NCBI GenBank assembly: GCA_003452735.1
Contig: DMNL01000100.1
Coordinates: 1-6,864 of the forward strand
From: Spirochaetaceae bacterium
GTDB taxonomy: Bacteria; Spirochaetota; Spirochaetia; Treponematales; Rectinemataceae
Length of the DNA: 6,864 bases
Reading direction: 5' to 3'
The notes under the pieces are model-generated. The model was not told where the DNA came from and did not search any database. It saw only the letters and a list, made by a program, of their open reading frames with translations. Below are positions 6,783-6,864 of the stretch, piece by piece. A program made the position numbers and the translations under genes. Position 1 is the first letter of the stretch; every line of letters starts with the position of its first letter.

Positions 6783-6856
6783 CTCCTTTCTTTCATTTTG
6801 TCTTAAGAATGACTAAGACATATATTTATTTTTGCCTACTATCGTGTCTGAGTCAA
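6783..6856 (-). promoter_or_regulatory. Promoter and leader of the COG2403 gene
   Basis: On the minus strand, TTGACT (plus 6851-6856), a 17-bp spacer and AAAAAT (plus 6828-6833) form a plausible sigma-70 promoter with a good -35 (5 of 6) and a fair -10 (4 of 6). The predicted start near 6821 leaves a leader of about 44 nt, which holds the inverted repeat at 6799-6820 and the strong Shine-Dalgarno AAAGGAG at 6783-6789. Confidence 0.45.
6799..6820. repeat. Inverted repeat TGTCTTA-N8-TAAGACA in the COG2403 leader
   Basis: A perfect 7+7 bp inverted repeat with an 8-bp centre lies just downstream of the predicted transcription start and 9 bp upstream of the ribosome binding site. It could be a repressor operator or a short leader hairpin. 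The left arm also lies within the 8-bp palindrome TCTTAAGA (6801-6808). Confidence 0.4.
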
Positions 6857-6864
6857 TAAGGTGA

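Noticed and set aside
1..6864. CRISPR array, tRNA or rRNA gene, insertion sequence, toxin-antitoxin or other defence cassette
   Set aside because: I saw no regularly spaced direct repeats, no tRNA-like cloverleaf, no transposase motifs and no terminal inverted repeats. All long frames are explained by housekeeping or transport families.

Overview
The window reads as an ordinary chromosomal stretch of an anaerobic bacterium, moderately AT-rich by eye. A clostridial-type 2[4Fe-4S] ferredoxin points to anaerobic metabolism. The overall protein style is compatible with a spirochaete (Treponema-like) or a low-GC anaerobe. This placement is an impression from the protein sequences and was not tested by any search.

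Layout: (1) 1-249, minus strand: the N-terminal part of ribonuclease HI (rnhA), cut by the window edge, with a Ser-rich insertion before the expected third catalytic Asp. (2) 250-325: a compact divergent promoter region with two small palindromes. (3) 326-5072, plus strand: a tightly packed three-gene operon. It encodes two half-size ABC exporter subunits (613 and 699 aa, overlapping by 8 nt) and then an RluA-family pseudouridine synthase whose start codon directly follows the second ABC stop codon. The two ABC subunits form a typical heterodimeric exporter pair of the BmrC/BmrD (YheI/YheH) or TM287/TM288 kind. The first subunit has Asp where the catalytic Glu should be, the second has a non-canonical LSLGQ signature, and the second also carries an extracytoplasmic insertion of about 110 residues between TM1 and TM2. 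(4) 5073-5179: an AT-rich spacer, then a 56-aa ferredoxin (5180-5350) followed by a near-perfect intrinsic terminator (5363-5405). (5) 5452-6777, minus strand, convergent with the ferredoxin: a 441-aa P-loop protein of the COG2403 / cyclic 2,3-diphosphoglycerate synthetase-like family. It has a strong ribosome binding site, a plausible promoter and a 7+7 bp inverted repeat in its leader.

How the genes work together: the two ABC genes almost certainly make one membrane complex, with translational coupling setting their ratio. The pseudouridine synthase is a housekeeping rider on that operon. The ferredoxin and the COG2403 gene are separate transcription units meeting at a shared terminator. 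I see no mobile element, CRISPR array, tRNA, rRNA or defence cassette, and no clear sign of an undescribed multi-gene system. The points most worth a second look are the exporter's large extracellular insertion, the divergent and possibly leaderless promoter pair, the RNase HI insertion, and the COG2403 protein with its leader inverted repeat.
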